Origin: a virus
Length of the DNA: 28,384 nt
Virus record (IMG/VR): IMGVR_UViG_3300003877_000009
Location: 1-28,384 of that record
Strand: one strand, 5' to 3'
The position numbers and the translations under genes are program-made. Within the stretch, counting starts at the first letter, position 1. Each line of letters begins with the position of its first letter. This document shows positions 7,369-17,065 of this stretch, in pieces. The notes beneath the pieces are model-generated. The model was not told the origin of the DNA, made no database searches, and saw only the letters and a list, made by a program, of their open reading frames with translations.

Positions 7369-9709
7369 CCATCGCTACCCATGTTCCGGGAGTTCCTGAA
7401 ACAGTACATCTCCAACCAATAGGAGAGCCACTGGCAGCACTTTGATTCCAGCATGTATCACCCTGCTCCCATGTGCCAACGGTAGGTGCAGCAGTGTCAT
7501 AAACAATAGGTTGTGAATGCCCTTCGATGTCTGGCATATAAATATCTTTATAAACACCGAAGTATTCAATTTGAACATTTATTCCAGAAGCAGATAAATT
7601 CATATAAAGTTGATCGGCTTCTGCTTTAAAGAAGAAATAATGATATTCAAAATCCTCAGTTAGTAATGGCGTGTCAGGCAAACTAAGCGCCCACGAAGAT
7701 GTGCCGGTAGCTGTATCTTTATTGTCTAAGGATGCGGATATTGTTGCCGGGTATCTCATAGCTGTCACAATAGTGTACCAATCGCCAACAACTAAATCAG
7801 TGGTTATGATCGGCCCGCGATTAGTAGTGTCAGTTTGCAACAATCTATATCCCTCGCGCACTGGAGATTGTGTCAGTATGCCCCCAGCTCCGCCGCCCTT
7901 AGTGAACACGCCATTGTTATTCGGCAACATTTCAGCCACAACAGTGCCAGTGCGCGATGTGCTAGAACCAAAAGGCTTGAACGTGCTGTCTTTAGTCAAC
8001 CATTCAAGCCGTACTGGCGTGCCAGGAGAGCCAGCAGTACCTAGTTTTAACCCGCCGGTTTTTGTTCGAATGCCGTCGATGTTGATATGTACACCAGATT
8101 GTCCGATTGTAATAACATTACTTCCGGCTCCCTCATTTAACTCGCCACCGAGTATAGTTAGTGAGGACTGTGAGCTAGATGCTTCAGCGTTAGAGCCAAT
8201 ATTAGCGATTGCATCCACTGCCGTATGCTCTATGTAAGGTGCAATCATTGTTACTTGCGATTGGAATAATGTTATACCAGCGCCCTCACCAGTGGAGGAA
8301 CCACAGTTTTGCCAAAGGGGTGTGTTAAAGGATACGTTTTCAGCGTTACTTGCCTCAAGCCACTTCCTGCAATTAGCAGCCCACAGTGCAGTAAACAGTA
8401 CACCATTTGTACCTGTGCCGGTATAAACGGCTCTGTAAACTTGTGAAGCAAGACATGAATCAAAGTGGTTACTCCATGCAGAGGATGTGTAGAAAGCAGT
8501 ATGCACCTGCGCTGCTTGAATATTTCTAAATGTGTTTCTTGTGCAGCTTTGTGCTCCAGACGGGTTAAGATTCAGACCAATTAAACTTTGTGTCGGGGAT
8601 GCGACATTCGCGTCGGATGTTCCGGCTATTCTAAAATTCTCCAAAATAAGACCGACAACACCCGCATTTGTTGCTATCTCTACAGCATTCCCAGTAGTCA
8701 TACTGAAGTTGAATACAGTAGCTTTCCCAGCCCCTGAAAATTTAATTATGTAATCAAAAACTAATTTAGCGTCTAATTTATAATTCCCCGCAGGTGCATG
8801 ACCCTCGAGACCGAGCGGGCCGATATAGTCAAGACATGTCTGAAAAGCCGGTGCGTCATCCGTTGTATTGTCTATCTTTACACCAAACCATTTAACATTA
8901 ACAGCGCCGTTATAATCTCGCACCCACGCAGTAGACCCGTCACCGCCAGTAGGGATGAAAACAGTGCCGCAAAACGAACCACCATTATCTGAATAAGTAC
9001 CTGCTGCTGCACCTGTTTTTGCAATGAACCAGCCGCCGTCTAAACTCTCTATGAATATCCTTGTGCCAGCGGCAATATCGAAAGCAGCAGCGGCAGTTTT
9101 ATTGCTGGCGTTGTTGCTGGCATTAAATGTTGAAACGCCGCTATCTTTTACGCCTTTGGAGGAATCAAAGGTAGCGATATTATTTTCCGTTGCTATTAAC
9201 GGCTTCTGCATGGCATTAGGGTCGGCAGTAGTTCCCGACAACAAAGAATAGTCCCCATAGCTATCAAATGCTAAATACTTAGATGCTCTATCTGATCTTT
9301 TAGGAAGCGCCACAGGTGATGTCGATGTTTCATATTCCGGGAAATGCAGGCCCCGTGATGCTAGCTCATGGTTTTCTTGAGTTAACATCGTTAATTTATC
9401 CAGCCCTCCCTCATGAGAAGCGGAAGGGAAATTACCGCCCAAGGGATAAGATATTTGCTGATCAGCGGTCACATTTCGTAATATGGCGACTTCTGAAGCA
9501 GCAGCGGGAGCAGCGGTCGCAAATTTACAAGTGCCACCAGGGTTTGCTGTTTGATCCGCGTTCAATAGTACAGTAATGTTTAAATCTTGAACGCCATCTT
9601 CGTATGCTTCGATATCAGCAGCGTCTAGGGTCTCGAAATCAAAAGTGAAGGTATCGGTGATACCGTCGCCAGTAAAAGAGTTTAATCTATTGGTCGTAGA
9701 AACTGTCAT
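7358..9709 (-). CDS. Tailspike / tail fibre with T7-fibre-like N-terminus and beta-helix
   Basis: A 783-residue host-recognition protein. Residues 1 to about 130 resemble the virion-anchoring N-terminus of T7 gp17-type fibres (FTGDGITDTFTFDFETLD, then PAAASEVAILR, then LDKLTMLTQENHEL). At about 275-330 comes a pectate-lyase-3-like entry to a right-handed beta-helix (VKWFGVKIDNTTDDAPAFQ, then PAGNYKLD, then FSGAGKATVF). The low-complexity Ser/Gly/Asn-rich strands after it fit a beta-helical body. The C-terminus has the common spike end pattern GDTCWN, GSPIGWRCT, GTPGTWV. It may degrade capsule or O-antigen, but no catalytic residues can be assigned. The start overlaps the upstream ejection gene stop (ATGA). 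It is the last gene of the leftward block, and its 3' end overlaps the nuclease gene. Confidence 0.88.
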   Translation of the reverse strand: MTVSTTNRLNSFTGDGITDTFTFDFETLDAADIEAYEDGVQDLNITVLLNADQTANPGGTCKFATAAPAAASEVAILRNVTADQQISYPLGGNFPSASHEGGLDKLTMLTQENHELASRGLHFPEYETSTSPVALPKRSDRASKYLAFDSYGDYSLLSGTTADPNAMQKPLIATENNIATFDSSKGVKDSGVSTFNASNNASNKTAAAAFDIAAGTRIFIESLDGGWFIAKTGAAAGTYSDNGGSFCGTVFIPTGGDGSTAWVRDYNGAVNVKWFGVKIDNTTDDAPAFQTCLDYIGPLGLEGHAPAGNYKLDAKLVFDYIIKFSGAGKATVFNFSMTTGNAVEIATNAGVVGLILENFRIAGTSDANVASPTQSLIGLNLNPSGAQSCTRNTFRNIQAAQVHTAFYTSSAWSNHFDSCLASQVYRAVYTGTGTNGVLFTALWAANCRKWLEASNAENVSFNTPLWQNCGSSTGEGAGITLFQSQVTMIAPYIEHTAVDAIANIGSNAEASSSQSSLTILGGELNEGAGSNVITIGQSGVHINIDGIRTKTGGLKLGTAGSPGTPVRLEWLTKDSTFKPFGSSTSRTGTVVAEMLPNNNGVFTKGGGAGGILTQSPVREGYRLLQTDTTNRGPIITTDLVVGDWYTIVTAMRYPATISASLDNKDTATGTSSWALSLPDTPLLTEDFEYHYFFFKAEADQLYMNLSASGINVQIEYFGVYKDIYMPDIEGHSQPIVYDTAAPTVGTWEQGDTCWNQSAASGSPIGWRCTVSGTPGTWVAMANL

Positions 9710-12534
9710 GGGTTCATCCTCGGTATTTCAAGCGGCTTACGGGTTCTTTGTCCTTTGACTTTGGTTTTAAGTTCGGAAGAAGGACTATTCGGCTTAGTTG
9801 CATCATACAGCTGTCGAACAAAAGAAAGCGGATTCATAGAAAATTTAGCCTGTATGGTCGCCGCCAATTCCGGGTCTTCTGCTACTTCTTTTTCTAACTT
9901 TTTAATAAAGTTGGCCAGGCCGGCTTTGGTAGAAGCGGAAATAGCCTTTTCTAGAATGGTCCATTTCCAACCATTCGGACCGGCCTCTTGGCGTTGATAC
10001 AGGGAATTTTTCATGGCGGCCTCTACTAGTTCGCGCCGAGCCTTTCCTACTTCTTGTATGTACATATCGTAAATACGAGCATCTTCGTCGAATTCCAACA
10101 GAGAAAACTGGACTGGGCCTAAAGTAATGATAGAAGACGGCTCACCTGGAAAGATTCCATTTTCAAATAGTTCGCGGTTAGCTTTGTCGCCCTTAGCCAG
10201 ATCACCGGGCCGAACAGGAGAAACAGCATATGCGAACCCTTCGTTATCAGGAACAATAACTTTGCCGTCCCAGTAACGTTTGGGCCGGACATATTGAGAC
10301 ATAATAGGCAAATTAGCCATAACTCGTTGCTGAAGCTGGTAACCAAAATCATTGACAAATTTATCTTTGCTGACAGCGCGGCCTTTGTTGTCTGTCATCT
10401 TCTTAATAGAGCGAAGAGAGCCAGAATACGGGACCATATTTGCGGCAAGATTGGAAAAGTAATTTTCCAACATAGACTCATTATCGAAGGCATTATAGAA
10501 ATCGTCAATGCCTTTCATCCAAACAGAATCCATGACGTTTTCGCTCATTGCCAGAGTAGCCTTAACGAACCATTTTTTAGCTTCTTCTTCGGTGGCCGCG
10601 TATTTAGCTTTGTCCAAAGCATCGACCGCTAACGCAATAGAGGGAGTCATCGAGAACGGATCAAATCTTTCAAGGCCGGCCACTTTTCCGTCCGCGAAAA
10701 CATAAGCATTTGGTTGCCATCCCTCACGTTTAAGCATTTCTTTAGCTTTAAGGTCTTCAGGGCCAGAACCAGTGATTTTACCTGATTCATATAGCGACCA
10801 CAGAACAGCAGTAAGGCCGACTCCGGTGGTCATTTTAGCGAGGGCCATGTCTTTTGAAGCGCCGCCCGCAGCGACCTCCTTCCATAGCTTACTGGAAACA
10901 GGGGCCAAGATAGAAGTCTCAATGGCATACTGTAACAAATTGGACGGTGTGTTGACGAATGGCACTATAAACTGCAGGGCAGGAACATTGCCAACTAAAG
11001 CCCTCACGTTCTGGGCCATTATGCCTACTAGACCTTTAGTATCCGTATTGGTGAATGTGATTTTCTGAGCGTATTCGGCAGCATCGTCATACATTTGAGC
11101 CGTGGGATTATCTATTAAGTTGTTCATATGCTTGAACGCCGCGTCGCCCGTCAAACCTTGAAGTTCAGCGTCTCTGGCCGCCAATGAATATAACTGCTGG
11201 GTAAATGCGATTCCGCGCATTGCATCATCTTCCGCCCGTAGGAAGCGGAATGACAGCGAGTTTATGTCAGCGGCCACGTTACCGGCTTTGCCTACCGCAC
11301 TGGACCCGGTTAGAGATTCCATGTCTCTGGCGAATTTATGCATAGCGCCGCCATATTCGGCTTTACCAGCACCGAACGCAGATTCCCCGGTAATTAAGGT
11401 TTTCGACATAATGCGCAAAGTTCCCTTGATGCCGACATATGAACCCATTAAGGAACCAACTATCTCAGAAGAGCGAACTCGATCAATGTTCGGTTCGCCA
11501 CCGAGTTTTTGTCTGGCGGCCCCAATCCCTGCGGCGGTCGGGCGAATAATGGTGTTTTCCCACAAATTGGTTACAGCAACAGAAGATATGTTGACCGCGT
11601 GAGTTTCCCATCCCGAAAGTATGTTGTTTTTAAAGTACTCGACCGCAATTCGGAAGGGATCGCCCATGCTGAAGTTGTTCTGCATTCCCTTATCTGCGCC
11701 CAACCGGTCGATACGACTTACTAGATTTTCTGCGTCGCGTTTGATGGCTATATCGCCGCCGCCAGAGCTGGACTTTTCGATAGTATCGTCCATCGCCTGT
11801 AGGGAGTTGGTGTTGACTGCCTTAGCCACCATTTTTTGCTGGTTCAGAGCGCGAGCCACTTCACGGGCATTGCCCTTTGCGTAGCCGTCCAGCACCCGGT
11901 AGGTAGCACGGGCGTTCTGAAATTCCAATAAAGTCTGCGGAGTGGCGTTACCTGAAGCAATCTGACGGGCCAGACTCTCGGCACTCTCGGCAGCGGAGGC
12001 TGTCAATGAGCGGATTCCATATAGCTGGCGGTCGGTAAGCAATCCTGATTGTTGTCCTTTTAAAACCGGCTCTAGCTCGTCCAGCACATCTTGTACGGAC
12101 TCGAAATCGCCAGCTATGTCCTTAAAAGTACGGGGGGAGTCTTGGGATTCAAAAGTCGCAGCTTTTTCGATCAAAGAAGTCAAATCATCCTGCCCTTGGA
12201 CAGATTCCATAACATTAGTTACATTAGACGAATCGACCAGTTTAGTGGCCTGAGATTCTACAGCAGATTTTTCGGCATCAGTAATAGAGGTGGCAGTAGT
12301 TCTGGCCGCTTCAGGGCGGGCAGAAACTAAATCAGCGGAAGACTTAGATAGGAGCGAACGGGCTTCCTTGGGGAACACAGCCCGTAAAGCAGAACGGCCA
12401 ACACCGGCCATCATAAGTGGCTTTCCCTCTTCCGGCACTTCGCCCTGTTCGTCTTCTGCAGCGGCCACAGCCAATGCTTGGCGACCCAGATTAAGGGATT
12501 GTAACCCGTCTTCGAATTCATCGCGATTTATCAT
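9706..12534 (-). CDS. Internal virion / DNA-ejection protein (942 aa)
   Basis: A large protein in the position of T7 gp16, between other ejection-type proteins and the tailspike. The N-terminal 300 residues are polar, Ala/Ser/Glu-rich and probably helical. The middle has a recognisable pattern seen in large virion and polyvalent phage proteins: PFVNTPSNLLQYAIE, a hydrophobic stretch (VGLTAVLWSLYESG), ITGSGPEDLKAKEML, GWQPNAYVF, then RFDPFSMTPS at roughly residues 515-640. The hydrophobic stretch could insert into a membrane during ejection. The C-terminus is basic (RTRKPLEIPR). No lytic transglycosylase motif was spotted. It is joined to both neighbours by ATGA overlaps. The role as an ejected internal protein is inferred from order and size. 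Confidence 0.8.
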   Translation of the reverse strand: MINRDEFEDGLQSLNLGRQALAVAAAEDEQGEVPEEGKPLMMAGVGRSALRAVFPKEARSLLSKSSADLVSARPEAARTTATSITDAEKSAVESQATKLVDSSNVTNVMESVQGQDDLTSLIEKAATFESQDSPRTFKDIAGDFESVQDVLDELEPVLKGQQSGLLTDRQLYGIRSLTASAAESAESLARQIASGNATPQTLLEFQNARATYRVLDGYAKGNAREVARALNQQKMVAKAVNTNSLQAMDDTIEKSSSGGGDIAIKRDAENLVSRIDRLGADKGMQNNFSMGDPFRIAVEYFKNNILSGWETHAVNISSVAVTNLWENTIIRPTAAGIGAARQKLGGEPNIDRVRSSEIVGSLMGSYVGIKGTLRIMSKTLITGESAFGAGKAEYGGAMHKFARDMESLTGSSAVGKAGNVAADINSLSFRFLRAEDDAMRGIAFTQQLYSLAARDAELQGLTGDAAFKHMNNLIDNPTAQMYDDAAEYAQKITFTNTDTKGLVGIMAQNVRALVGNVPALQFIVPFVNTPSNLLQYAIETSILAPVSSKLWKEVAAGGASKDMALAKMTTGVGLTAVLWSLYESGKITGSGPEDLKAKEMLKREGWQPNAYVFADGKVAGLERFDPFSMTPSIALAVDALDKAKYAATEEEAKKWFVKATLAMSENVMDSVWMKGIDDFYNAFDNESMLENYFSNLAANMVPYSGSLRSIKKMTDNKGRAVSKDKFVNDFGYQLQQRVMANLPIMSQYVRPKRYWDGKVIVPDNEGFAYAVSPVRPGDLAKGDKANRELFENGIFPGEPSSIITLGPVQFSLLEFDEDARIYDMYIQEVGKARRELVEAAMKNSLYQRQEAGPNGWKWTILEKAISASTKAGLANFIKKLEKEVAEDPELAATIQAKFSMNPLSFVRQLYDATKPNSPSSELKTKVKGQRTRKPLEIPRMNP

Positions 12535-15377
12535 TTGAATTTACCGTCCTTACCACGTTTTTGTTTTCTGCGTTCGGATTTGCTTTCTTCGGGAATTGCC
12601 ATTGCACCAACAGAAAATGCGGGCATTCCTTCTTTGAGGAATTTGTCTTTCACTTCTTTGGTCAGGCGAATAACATTAAAAGTAGAATCCTGAATACCGC
12701 CCTGGCCCGCCAATATTTCTTCTGCGAAATCATAATATTCAGTTTCAGTCATAGTTTTTAAAAGCTCTGAACCTGCGGGAGGAGTAACATCAACATCTAT
12801 GGTGCCATCGGGATCGGCATACAATTTATACGTATATTTTTGGTTTGCTTCGTCCCAAATTTCTACTATGGCTTGGCCTCGTTGGTCTATGGCGTTGTTA
12901 AATTCCTCAATTCCGGCCTCGGAAGTCATGTCAGTTTTGCCTAGCTCTTTATACTGCGGCATATCAACCCGCTCAACTTCGAGGCCAAGTTTCTTCATGG
13001 CTTTAATGCGAGTCTCGGTTGCGCGTTTCACGATTCCTTCGTTGGAGTAGCCGCTTCCCCATTGTTCGATCACGTTTATCTGCTCGGCATTGGCAGGCCA
13101 TGCTATGAATTCGTCACCGTTGTTTATAGAATCTAAAATCTCCATCCGCATGCCCATCGCGTCCCAATTCTTGCCATAAGGTTTTGATTCAGGTCTAGTA
13201 GCATTTACTTTAGCCTTGGTCTTGTCATCTAAATACGGCCATATTTTTGCAATGGCATTTTTTTCAAAAGGGTCTATTCCATGCTCTTCTGCTAACTTTA
13301 TCAATTTTATATTATCGTCTTGTTTACCAATACCAGCATCATAAGCTACGGACACATCACCTTTGGGCGAATCAACGTACCCTTCTTGTTGACCTGACTT
13401 GTGGTAATCACTTTGAATCTCAAGAACCATTTTGCCCTTAGAGTCGCCAAGCTCTGCATTTTCGACGCGGGAATGGCCTATCATATCATCGCCATATTGC
13501 AATTGTTCATGTTGAGGGCCAGTAAAATGGCCGGGGCGATAACGGTCGTCGCCTATATCAAGGGGCTTGGATGCGATTCCACTTCGTGGATTGATGCTTT
13601 GCGGGTTAGTTCCTCTAGCGGGGGGAATTACCAGCATACGTTCACGATAGCCAGCACCCTTGATGCCTTCCCCAATGGTTTCATCTTGGGTTCGGCTGTT
13701 GGTAAGTAATGAATATGTTTCATATGATTCCTTCGCCACAGGAACCATTTTGACTTGGGGGGTTTCCTGCTCAATGATCTTCATCATGCGGAACTTGCTG
13801 ATACCAGTACCGCCGCGAGATTCTGCGTCGGTTAAAAATTTTTCGATCCCGGACCATTTAACTTCTTCAGGCTTGATGATTCCTTTGTTTATGCCTTCTT
13901 TAATTGTTTGGCGAATAGTGGTCGGTTTAGCTCCGTCTTTCACAGTAGATTCCAACCAATCTTGCATCTTGAATGTTAATTGGACCTTATCGCTCCCCAG
14001 GGGTCCGAAATCGATCGATCCGCGTTGGCCTTTAAGACCAGATGGGTGACGGAATGTAGTCTTTGAATTCTCCTTCAGCATGCCCAGCCCTTTCTTTATG
14101 TTCGTGCCAGCAAACCCACGAAGAGTTTTGTCAGTCAGGACATTTAACGGACCGCCAATGAGCGCATTTGCCGCTCCTTCAACTCCGCCCATCAGAGCGA
14201 TTTTAGCCGGGTCTTTTTCACCGCGAGTACCAGCGGCTATTTCAACGTCTTGTATATTATTTTCATATTCTGCGCCAAAACCAGCGCCAACAGCAGCGTC
14301 GTAGGCGATGCCATGAGCCAAACGTTTAAGAGCATGTCGCACGCCTTCTTTAGTGGCTTCTTTGCCCAGCCCTGTAACAAGTATGCCGCCGCCCAAAGTG
14401 ATATAATTAGCCACATCACCGAAAAGAGCACCAACAGCGCGACTTGCCACCGGTCCAGACATTTCCAAAGAATCATACATTTCATCCATCACAAGTAAAT
14501 TCTTGGCAATGGTGCCAGTTTCGTCTTGAAGAGCCATGTTAGCGAAAGTAGCCATCATTGGCAGGTTGTTCCGGAACATAGACATCGTTGATTTCAAGCT
14601 AGAATCTACTTGTTCGTCTGTTAAATCAGCAGCGTTGGGGTTGATGACCGACAAAAATTCACGGCCCGATTTAAGCCAATCTTCGCTTTTCGCAAGTGAT
14701 TCCTCGGTGTAGCCTTCAGCCGGAATATTCGATATACGTCCTTCAAATTGGTCATACTCATCGCGCATTTCGTCGTAATACCGACGGCCCAGGGAATCTA
14801 CATCGCTCATGACATCTTTAGTGGCCTTAGCAGAAGTATACGCCATAGAAAGCTGGTCATTCGACCAAGGGCCGCTAACAGAATTAGCAAAATCGTCGAA
14901 TGAGCCGTCTTCGTCGATGATTCCTCGCGCCACGTCATATAAACCGTAGGTGTTGCGGTACGAGGAACCTGCTTTAGTATTATGGTCTTCTTTTTGTAGC
15001 TTGCCTATTCCTTGTTCTATTTTTCCTTCGGGGTCAGCGAACTGGTTCGTATATTGTCTACCGGTGGCCAAGTCTCGACCGGCCACATTGACCGCTCCCG
15101 GTTTGTACGAACTATTGTTGATCTGGATACCGCCCCCGTCGTCAGTTTTAAGGGTGTTTCCTTCGTTGAAGTCTTTTTCATAGTCATATTTATCCTTAGA
15201 CGGCCCGGACACAGGTAAGTCAGTAGCCTCGTATGCCGCTTCAAATCTCGAAGATTTGCGCTTGTCTTCTTTGGCCTGATCTTCATCCATGGATACTTGA
15301 AGCTCTTGCGACAAAGAAGAATTAGCGGCAGTTTCAGCCCCCGTTTCCTTAGTGAATTGTTCAGTAAAGTCTGTCAT
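12531..15377 (-). CDS. Internal virion protein with large-polyvalent-protein domain (948 aa)
   Basis: A large protein in the ejection cluster. The N-terminal half is acidic and hydrophilic apart from a Gly-rich segment (VANYITLGGGILVTG) at about 320-335. The C-terminal half, about residues 575-800, carries a pattern I recognise from large polyvalent proteins of phages and conjugative elements: GYRERMLVIPP, IGHSRVENAE, the hallmark EIQSDYHKSGQQEGY (usually EIQSDWHQ), KPYGKNWDAMGMR and FIAWPANAEQ. The biochemical function of that domain is not known to me. The C-terminal tail is strongly basic (about ten Lys/Arg near the end). It is coupled by ATGA overlaps to the 563-aa gene upstream and the 942-aa gene downstream. 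It could be an ejected protein acting in the host early in infection. Confidence 0.78.
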   Translation of the reverse strand: MTDFTEQFTKETGAETAANSSLSQELQVSMDEDQAKEDKRKSSRFEAAYEATDLPVSGPSKDKYDYEKDFNEGNTLKTDDGGGIQINNSSYKPGAVNVAGRDLATGRQYTNQFADPEGKIEQGIGKLQKEDHNTKAGSSYRNTYGLYDVARGIIDEDGSFDDFANSVSGPWSNDQLSMAYTSAKATKDVMSDVDSLGRRYYDEMRDEYDQFEGRISNIPAEGYTEESLAKSEDWLKSGREFLSVINPNAADLTDEQVDSSLKSTMSMFRNNLPMMATFANMALQDETGTIAKNLLVMDEMYDSLEMSGPVASRAVGALFGDVANYITLGGGILVTGLGKEATKEGVRHALKRLAHGIAYDAAVGAGFGAEYENNIQDVEIAAGTRGEKDPAKIALMGGVEGAANALIGGPLNVLTDKTLRGFAGTNIKKGLGMLKENSKTTFRHPSGLKGQRGSIDFGPLGSDKVQLTFKMQDWLESTVKDGAKPTTIRQTIKEGINKGIIKPEEVKWSGIEKFLTDAESRGGTGISKFRMMKIIEQETPQVKMVPVAKESYETYSLLTNSRTQDETIGEGIKGAGYRERMLVIPPARGTNPQSINPRSGIASKPLDIGDDRYRPGHFTGPQHEQLQYGDDMIGHSRVENAELGDSKGKMVLEIQSDYHKSGQQEGYVDSPKGDVSVAYDAGIGKQDDNIKLIKLAEEHGIDPFEKNAIAKIWPYLDDKTKAKVNATRPESKPYGKNWDAMGMRMEILDSINNGDEFIAWPANAEQINVIEQWGSGYSNEGIVKRATETRIKAMKKLGLEVERVDMPQYKELGKTDMTSEAGIEEFNNAIDQRGQAIVEIWDEANQKYTYKLYADPDGTIDVDVTPPAGSELLKTMTETEYYDFAEEILAGQGGIQDSTFNVIRLTKEVKDKFLKEGMPAFSVGAMAIPEESKSERRKQKRGKDGKFK

Positions 15378-17065
15378 TGGTTAAACTGGTCCTTGGCCTT
15401 TTTATCTCTATCCAGGATTCTAGTAACTTGATCACTGGCTTCATTGATCTTTAATAACTTAGCATCGGCTTCTGCTTTAGTTATTAAACCGAGTTTGATT
15501 TTAGTTTTAATCGCTTTAATGGTTTCTTTACGATTGACCTTATACCGAGAGCCAGATTCCATTACGACAAAGCCATAGCCGGTCTGCTCTTCTAACGTTT
15601 TTAAATTGCCCATGACAGAATCGGTATAGTAATTAGTGCGGTTCTTGTCCCACCATGCAACAGGATCAAAGCCGATTGGCGATTTGTCTATCAAGCTTAG
15701 AAGGTCAAATTCGGCTTTCGAAGCAGTTAGAGAATCTATCCCGCCCAATGATAATGCAGAACTTATCATATTTTTAGAACTGCCCGTCAAATCTTGCCAT
15801 ATCATATCAATAGTACGTTTGGCAGCAGGGTTGTTGACTTGGAATTCCTGCGAGGTGTTTATGAGGCCAGTCAATGCGAGGAAATCCTTGCCATTTATTT
15901 GTTTGGATTCGGTGGCGGCAATAAGCCCATTCATCACCCGTTCACGACGCTGGGCCACCGTAGTCAACCCGCCGTCTGGGATTGATATGGAACGAACTTG
16001 GACCGCCAATTTATCAAAAGTTTCCGGGTCGGTGATAGAATATAGACTGTTGTTATATGTAGCCAGTGCTTTGCGGTCGGTGGCCGTCATTCCCTGGCCC
16101 ATGTTAACTATTTCGTCAGCGGGCAAAGGAGCGCCAATCTGGCGTATGTAATCAGTAGACTGAATAAGTTTAGTGGCGCTATTAATCAATTTGGCTTCTT
16201 TGGCTTTGGATTCCGCAACAGCATCGAGACGACCGATCTTGGCTTGGAACATGCCGTTCAAGGATTTTTTGGCTTCGACACTAAGTTTAGCATCATTAGT
16301 CATCATTGTTCGAGCGAATTCCAAATCCGGAGTGCTATCAGATAGATTAATAGATTGCATATAAATATTGGTACGAACCCGATCCGATATGGATGATTTT
16401 TCGGCATTGTATTTATTTTCTGACCACGTGCCATTTTCGAATGCAGCGTCCGCTAAATCGTTGGCTCCCTGCTCGTTGCCGGAAGATATGGCCTGACTAA
16501 ATGCAGTAGCGACTTTGATTTTTTCGGTTCGTTGAGCATGATTTAATTGGTGGCTCAGTGCGCCGTCGATTCCTTTTTCATAGAGAGCGGCATATCTCTT
16601 CTTTACGGCAACCAAGGATTTAGCATTGGGAGCGTTAGAATACGCCGCTGCCTGAATAGCCCTGGCCCGTACTTTGTATACTTGATCCGCAACCTCAGCA
16701 GCGGGAATCACTTGGCGGTCTTCTTTTATTTCTTTGCCGTCCGGCCCTAATTTAGTTGTTGTTCTATTGAACTTCACTCCCATGTCTTCGAGTTCAGCCG
16801 CAGAATAAGTATTCTTTTTGGCGATAACAACATCCAATTCGGACATTTTCTCAGTCAAAGAAGATTCGACAACAGCAAGATCGTTAGATTCAGAGGATTT
16901 TGATGCCCTCTTTATCAGATCAACGGTAGTACCAACTAGATTGATCCCGGCATTCACTACTCTTTGCTGGGAGGATTTTTCCGCGCCGGGCAAAGACACG
17001 TTAAATCGGCCCATAGAGCTAACGCCGGTTCTATTGTAATTTATTGTAGGTAGTTTTTCAGCCAT
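15374..17065 (-). CDS. Putative internal virion protein (563 aa, gp15 position)
   Basis: A 563-residue, mostly helical and hydrophilic protein with no signal peptide or clear membrane segment. I recognise no domain. It lies between the 187-residue gp14-like protein and the two large ejection proteins, so it occupies the place of T7 gp15, the inner-core and ejection tube protein. Its C-terminus is Lys/Asp-rich and looks coiled-coil-like (AEADAKLLKINEASDQV, then DRDKKAKDQF). The start shares a base with the previous stop (TAATG at 17067-17063) and the end overlaps the next gene by 4 bases. The assignment rests on order and size only. Confidence 0.75.
   Translation of the reverse strand: MAEKLPTINYNRTGVSSMGRFNVSLPGAEKSSQQRVVNAGINLVGTTVDLIKRASKSSESNDLAVVESSLTEKMSELDVVIAKKNTYSAAELEDMGVKFNRTTTKLGPDGKEIKEDRQVIPAAEVADQVYKVRARAIQAAAYSNAPNAKSLVAVKKRYAALYEKGIDGALSHQLNHAQRTEKIKVATAFSQAISSGNEQGANDLADAAFENGTWSENKYNAEKSSISDRVRTNIYMQSINLSDSTPDLEFARTMMTNDAKLSVEAKKSLNGMFQAKIGRLDAVAESKAKEAKLINSATKLIQSTDYIRQIGAPLPADEIVNMGQGMTATDRKALATYNNSLYSITDPETFDKLAVQVRSISIPDGGLTTVAQRRERVMNGLIAATESKQINGKDFLALTGLINTSQEFQVNNPAAKRTIDMIWQDLTGSSKNMISSALSLGGIDSLTASKAEFDLLSLIDKSPIGFDPVAWWDKNRTNYYTDSVMGNLKTLEEQTGYGFVVMESGSRYKVNRKETIKAIKTKIKLGLITKAEADAKLLKINEASDQVTRILDRDKKAKDQFNQ

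Noticed and set aside
7671-8237. A 188-codon open frame on the + strand inside the tailspike gene
   Set aside because: It is antisense to a clear beta-helix coding frame, lacks a ribosome binding site and looks low-complexity (Pro/Val/Ser) as expected of a shadow.
13660-14049. A 129-codon + strand frame in the 948-aa virion gene
   Set aside because: Shadow of the real minus-strand gene, with no initiation signal.
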